9,327 bases of DNA from CAZOHN01 sp964579325 (GTDB taxonomy: Bacteria; Pseudomonadota; Alphaproteobacteria; Rhodobacterales; Rhodobacteraceae), in the NCBI GenBank assembly GCA_964579325.1, contig CAZOHN010000144.1, positions 1 to 9,327 of the forward strand, given 5' to 3'. The notes under the pieces were generated by a model, which had not been told where the DNA came from, did not search any database, and saw only the letters and a list, made by a program, of their open reading frames with translations. Below are positions 5,992 through 9,327 of the stretch, piece after piece. Positions within the stretch are counted from its first letter, which is position 1; every line of letters starts with the position of its first letter. A program made the position numbers and the translations under genes.

Positions 5992-8900
5992 GCCGCCTCG
6001 CGCATCGGGATGGCGTCGAGGAGTTGCCTAAACTCGCGCTCGATTTCGTAGACGGCGGTGAACTCGGCGAAGGCCCAGCGGCCGTAGCGGGCGAGGTTGT
6101 TGCTGCCCGGGACCCAGTAGGCGCGCATGGTGTTAGCCTTGTCCTTGGCGTCCTCGGCGCGAAAGCCCTTGATCTCGACGATCAGGTTCAAGGCGTCAGG
6201 GTGGCCGTCGTTCACCTGGACGATGAAGTCTGGGAGGTACTTCCTCGGCGTCGAGCCCATCAGGTAGGGGACCTCGAGGCCGAGGTTCTGGTTCTTGACG
6301 TAGGCCAGGACGCGGGGGTGCGCTTCGGCGGTGCGGCAGAACTCGGCTTCCCAGTCGCTGTCGCAGACGATCCAGTTGACGTGGCATTTGCGCGGGTCGG
6401 TCTGCCAGCGCGTGGGCTTGGAGGTGGTGAAGTTGACGAAGGCGGTCGAGCCCGTCGGGTTGTAGGCGTCGATGATCGCCTTGACCGGCTGCTCGCCGCT
6501 GAGGGTTTCGGTGATGGCGGCCTTGATTCGCTCGGCCGCCATGTCGGCGATCTCCTTGTAGACCAGCTGGGCGGGGAACGTGCCGCCCGTGCACCTGAGG
6601 TAGCCGCCATCGAGCCATTGGCGGGTGATTCGCTTGAGCTGGGCGAACAGGTGGAGCTTTGGCGCTTCGCCAGGGTCGCGGTATTTCTGGTAGAGGAGGT
6701 GCTGCGTGAGCTTATAGAGGACGGTGGACGGGCGCATCTCGCGCAGGTGTTCGAGCGTGAGGTCCACGGATTCGCCGATGATCCCTTGGTTGGTGGTGCT
6801 GGCCGGGCCGAGCAGCTCGGGCGTCAGCTCCAGGACGTGGTCCGGGCCGAACGTCGCTTCCAAGCGGGCATCCGGCAGCTCGACCCGATAGCCCTCGACG
6901 CGGGGGAAGACGATTTCCAGGGCATCGCGATCGGGTTTCACGGCGTGGACTCGGACGGTCTCGCGTGGCTTGGCGGGCGGTGCGATCACGGGCTTGGCGG
7001 CAAAGTCGAAGGGGATGCCGAGGACGTCGGCGTATTCAACGTTGAAGTGGCCAGTCGTCTCATTCAGGTCGTAGGACTGGCGGCGGAGCGCGCGGCCGAC
7101 GACCTGCTCGCACAGAAGCTGGGTGCCGAAGGCGCGTACACCGAGGATGTGCGTGACGGTGTTGGCGTCCCAGCCCTCCGTGAGCATGGAGACTGAGACG
7201 ACGCAGCGGATCTGCTCGCCGAGCCTGTCCTTCTTCCCCACGGTGTTCATGACCTCGCGGAGCAGGGTCGCGTCGTCGATCTTGTCGGCGGCGTGGATAT
7301 CGCCGGTGCGCTCGATCTCCGCGCGGCGGAAGCGGTCGATCTCGTCGCCGGCCATCTCGCGGAAGTCCTTGTCGAGCGCTTCGCCGGACTCGAGCTGGGC
7401 CGAGTCGATGAGGATGGTGTTGGGGCGTGGACTGCGATTGCCGTGCTCGTCGTAGTTGCGGAAGAGTGCGAGGCGACCATTTTCGAAGGAAGTCGAGCCG
7501 TCGTCATTGTCGCGATGGAAGCCCGAGACGTATTTGTAGATCAGCTCGGAGGTCGAGGTGTTGTTGCAGACGACGATGAAGACCGGCGGCACGCCGACGC
7601 CTTCCGCCTCCCAGAGGTCGAAGGTCTTCTGGTAGTGACCGTATAGGGCTTCAAGCGCGGTCAGGAGTTCGGCCGGCAGGCTCAAGGGATCGAGCGAGCG
7701 GCCGGAGGCGCTGCGTCCTTTCTTCGGCAGCTTCTTACCGATGTGGTCCCACAAGTTCCTGAACCTGGGGGTGTCGCCACCCGGCACGTTATCGGCGACC
7801 GGCACGCGCGGCAGCTTGACGATGCCGCATTCGATCGCGTCCATCAGCGAGAAGTCGTTCATGGTCCAGGGAAAGAGCGTGCCCTCGACATAGCCCGAGC
7901 CCTTGAGGAAGAAGGGTGTCGCTGAAAGATCGTAGACCAGCGAGATGCCGAGCTTGCGCTTGACCGTTTCGAGGCCGGTGATCCACATGCGGGCGGCCTC
8001 GTTGTTGGCCTTGGCCTCGTCCTTCTCCTCGCCCTTCAGATCGGCCTCGGTCTCGCCGGCGGCATCCTTGACGCGCTCGCGGTAGCAGTGGTGGGCCTCG
8101 TCGTTGAGAACGACAATCTGCTTCATACCCATCAGTTCGGGCATGACGCGCTGGAGCATCTGGCCTTCTGTTTCCAGCGTCTCGAGCCTGTCGCCGCGCC
8201 AGCCTTCGAGTGCGGTGCGGGTGCCTTTGGCGACTTGCAGCCGCTCGCGGCGCTTGAAGGCGTGGTAGTTGGTGATGACGATCTTGGCGCGGTCGATGTC
8301 GGCGAGCATGTCCGGCGGGACGATCTCGCGGTGCTTGTGATAGCTCTCCGGATCGTTGGGGAGGAGGACGCGAAGCCGGTCCTTGATGGTTATGCCGGGG
8401 GCGACGATCAGGAAGCCGCGGGAGAACTGCTTGCTGTTGGGGTGGCGTACGGCGTTGACGGTCTGCCAGGCGATGAGCATGGCCATGACGGTGGTCTTGC
8501 CGGCGCCGGTGGCCAGCTTGAGGGCGAGGCGGAGCAGCTCCGGGTTGGCCTGGGCGTTGCCGCCTTCGATGTGGGCCCAGAATTTCTTCGTCCGCTGGCC
8601 CAGCTTCGGTGCCACCTCGACGAGCCAGATGGCGGTCTCGACGGCCTCGATCTGGCAGAAGAAGGGGCGAACGCCCTGAAAGGGGTGATGGCGCCAGTGG
8701 GTGAGCAGGCGTTGGGTCTCGGGGGTGACGAGCCACTGGTCGGACTTAGGCAGGTTGCGCCAGGCTTCGACGTAGCCTCGCACCTCGTTGATGATCGGAG
8801 TCGGGTTGTATTCCTGATCCTCGGAGGAGAGATCGGCCGCACCGAGGTCGAGGGCGCCCTGCTTCTTGTTTTGCCGGCGGCGTTTCGGCTTGGGGACGGG

Positions 8901-9035
8901 GGTGATCAGGTCGGAGCGGCGGCGCGTTTCGACGATGCGATCCGTGGGCTGGCCGTCGGCGTCGAGCTCCCAGTGCTGCCGCGGGGGCTCGTAGGGCGAG
9001 TTCAGGATCGGGCGCTCGAAGAATGTCTCGGCCAT
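5988..9035 (-). CDS. type III restriction-like DEAH helicase with C-terminal PD-(D/E)XK nuclease (Res subunit)
   Basis: Intact, 1015 residues. A basic linker (about 46-60, KPKRRRQNKKQG) precedes a superfamily 2 helicase: Walker A LATGAGKTT (174-182), NYHAF (255-259), LNDEAHH with DEAH at 312-315, SATPFF (371-376), and motifs V-VI in SMLTEGWDANT (616-626) and VVGRALRR (645-652). The C-terminus has the nuclease pattern: WEAEFC (about 895-900), YLPDFIV with Asp936, and LIVEIKGF with Glu954 and Lys956. This is the layout of type III Res subunits, which move on or cut DNA only with a Mod partner. The Mod gene downstream is destroyed, so the usual activity is in doubt. Start ATG 9035 with a weak AGAGA upstream. 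It is the first gene of the visible operon; the stop overlaps the next start as TTGA. No frameshift or missing helicase motif is seen. Confidence 0.92.
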   Translation of the reverse strand: MAETFFERPILNSPYEPPRQHWELDADGQPTDRIVETRRRSDLITPVPKPKRRRQNKKQGALDLGAADLSSEDQEYNPTPIINEVRGYVEAWRNLPKSDQWLVTPETQRLLTHWRHHPFQGVRPFFCQIEAVETAIWLVEVAPKLGQRTKKFWAHIEGGNAQANPELLRLALKLATGAGKTTVMAMLIAWQTVNAVRHPNSKQFSRGFLIVAPGITIKDRLRVLLPNDPESYHKHREIVPPDMLADIDRAKIVITNYHAFKRRERLQVAKGTRTALEGWRGDRLETLETEGQMLQRVMPELMGMKQIVVLNDEAHHCYRERVKDAAGETEADLKGEEKDEAKANNEAARMWITGLETVKRKLGISLVYDLSATPFFLKGSGYVEGTLFPWTMNDFSLMDAIECGIVKLPRVPVADNVPGGDTPRFRNLWDHIGKKLPKKGRSASGRSLDPLSLPAELLTALEALYGHYQKTFDLWEAEGVGVPPVFIVVCNNTSTSELIYKYVSGFHRDNDDGSTSFENGRLALFRNYDEHGNRSPRPNTILIDSAQLESGEALDKDFREMAGDEIDRFRRAEIERTGDIHAADKIDDATLLREVMNTVGKKDRLGEQIRCVVSVSMLTEGWDANTVTHILGVRAFGTQLLCEQVVGRALRRQSYDLNETTGHFNVEYADVLGIPFDFAAKPVIAPPAKPRETVRVHAVKPDRDALEIVFPRVEGYRVELPDARLEATFGPDHVLELTPELLGPASTTNQGIIGESVDLTLEHLREMRPSTVLYKLTQHLLYQKYRDPGEAPKLHLFAQLKRITRQWLDGGYLRCTGGTFPAQLVYKEIADMAAERIKAAITETLSGEQPVKAIIDAYNPTGSTAFVNFTTSKPTRWQTDPRKCHVNWIVCDSDWEAEFCRTAEAHPRVLAYVKNQNLGLEVPYLMGSTPRKYLPDFIVQVNDGHPDALNLIVEIKGFRAEDAKDKANTMRAYWVPGSNNLARYGRWAFAEFTAVYEIEREFRQLLDAIPMREAA

Positions 9036-9327
9036 ATCGTATCTCTGCTTGTCCGATCGCGATGAAACCGGCGGTTGGCGGGCATATCAAGCCGAGCCGC
9101 TCGCGGCCGCTCTGATCCGTCTAGGGGAACTGCCTTAAACTGCTTACTAGAATACCTCGTTTGCAACCTTAAGGATAGCATCGGATGGAAGCCAGCTTGT
9201 CGGCCGGACGCGCAACGAAGCGTCGATCCGAGTGACTGGCGACTGCTTTCCCACCTGTTCCGCTGCAAAGTGCCGGTGGGGCTCTCTAATCGCTACGTCA
9301 CGGTCAAGCCCTTTCTTTCTTCCTGCC
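9036..9327. other. upstream region of the operon, no recognisable gene
   Basis: I find no open frame here with protein-like composition or family features. The short frames crossing it run into the helicase gene and look like shadows. On the minus strand it should contain the promoter of the locus, but I cannot pick a convincing -35/-10 pair: TTGACC near 9305 lacks a matching -10, and TATTCT near 9150 lacks a -35. Two small structures are visible: a tandem near-repeat AACTGCCTTA / AACTGCTTA (9128-9146) with a 10-bp period, and the palindrome CCTTAAGG (9167-9174). Confidence 0.5.

Noticed and set aside
5826..7196. 456-codon plus-strand open frame opposite the Res gene
   Set aside because: It is antisense to a strongly supported helicase gene. 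The product is a Gly/Val/Asp/Leu-rich sequence without motifs, typical of a GC-rich shadow frame.
7789..8736. 315-codon minus-strand frame inside the Res gene
   Set aside because: It is a +1 shadow of the helicase, extremely rich in Arg, Pro and His and without a domain pattern.
8088..9065. 325-codon plus-strand open frame opposite the Res N-terminus
   Set aside because: Same shadow composition (long runs of V, G, D, L), and the opposite strand carries Walker A and DEAH motifs.
9002..9268. 88-codon minus-strand frame upstream of and into the Res start
   Set aside because: It overlaps the Res start out of frame, is rich in Arg and Ser without motifs, and has no visible ribosome binding site.
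1..9327. CRISPR array, tRNA or rRNA genes, full insertion sequence
   Set aside because: No regularly spaced repeats, no cloverleaf or ribosomal RNA sequence, and no transposase frame were seen on either strand.

Overview
High-GC bacterial DNA, most likely from an alphaproteobacterium (inferred from GC bias, protein style and one dispersed repeat of the type whose frames read CERSEAIQ / LRAEGEAIQ). All convincing genes lie on the minus strand and read from right to left. Together they form an accessory restriction / phage-defence locus.

Layout in transcription order. 9327-9036 holds no recognisable gene and should contain the leader of the operon. 9035-5988 is an intact 1015-residue DEAH helicase-nuclease of the type III Res kind: Walker A, DEAH, SAT, motif VI, then a C-terminal PD-(D/E)XK site. 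Two small genes follow with 4-nt overlaps: an 83-residue protein and a 71-residue DUF2283-like protein, arranged like a toxin-antitoxin pair. Then comes a DUF262 protein with a C-terminal HNH/DUF1524-type nuclease (GmrSD-like), joined by a TGATG overlap to the modification methyltransferase gene.

The methyltransferase gene is broken. Its first 243 or so codons, including DPPYG, are intact to about 2785. Its C-terminal ~215 codons reappear at about 1711 and run to 1062. The centre, where this family carries its AdoMet-binding motif I, is absent. In its place sits a complete 314-codon HNH endonuclease gene with a probable PUA/EVE-like N-terminus, which resembles type IV (modification-dependent) enzymes. 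Both edges of the replacement carry inverted-repeat structures: a 6-bp-stem hairpin at 2758-2778, and a dispersed palindromic repeat at 1713-1744.

Downstream are a relatively AT-rich spacer with a perfect 8-bp inverted repeat (981-1006), an unrecognised 202-codon gene (915-307), and the start of a gene leaving the window at base 1. That last gene begins with a RelE/ParE-like domain, which I recall at the N-terminus of certain UvrD-like helicases.

Reading: a Mod/Res locus with a GmrSD-like nuclease and a TA-like pair has lost its methyltransferase to an HNH-gene replacement, while every other reading frame stayed open. The locus may be a silenced type III-like system, or one that now relies on modification-dependent nucleases. 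The sequence alone cannot decide.
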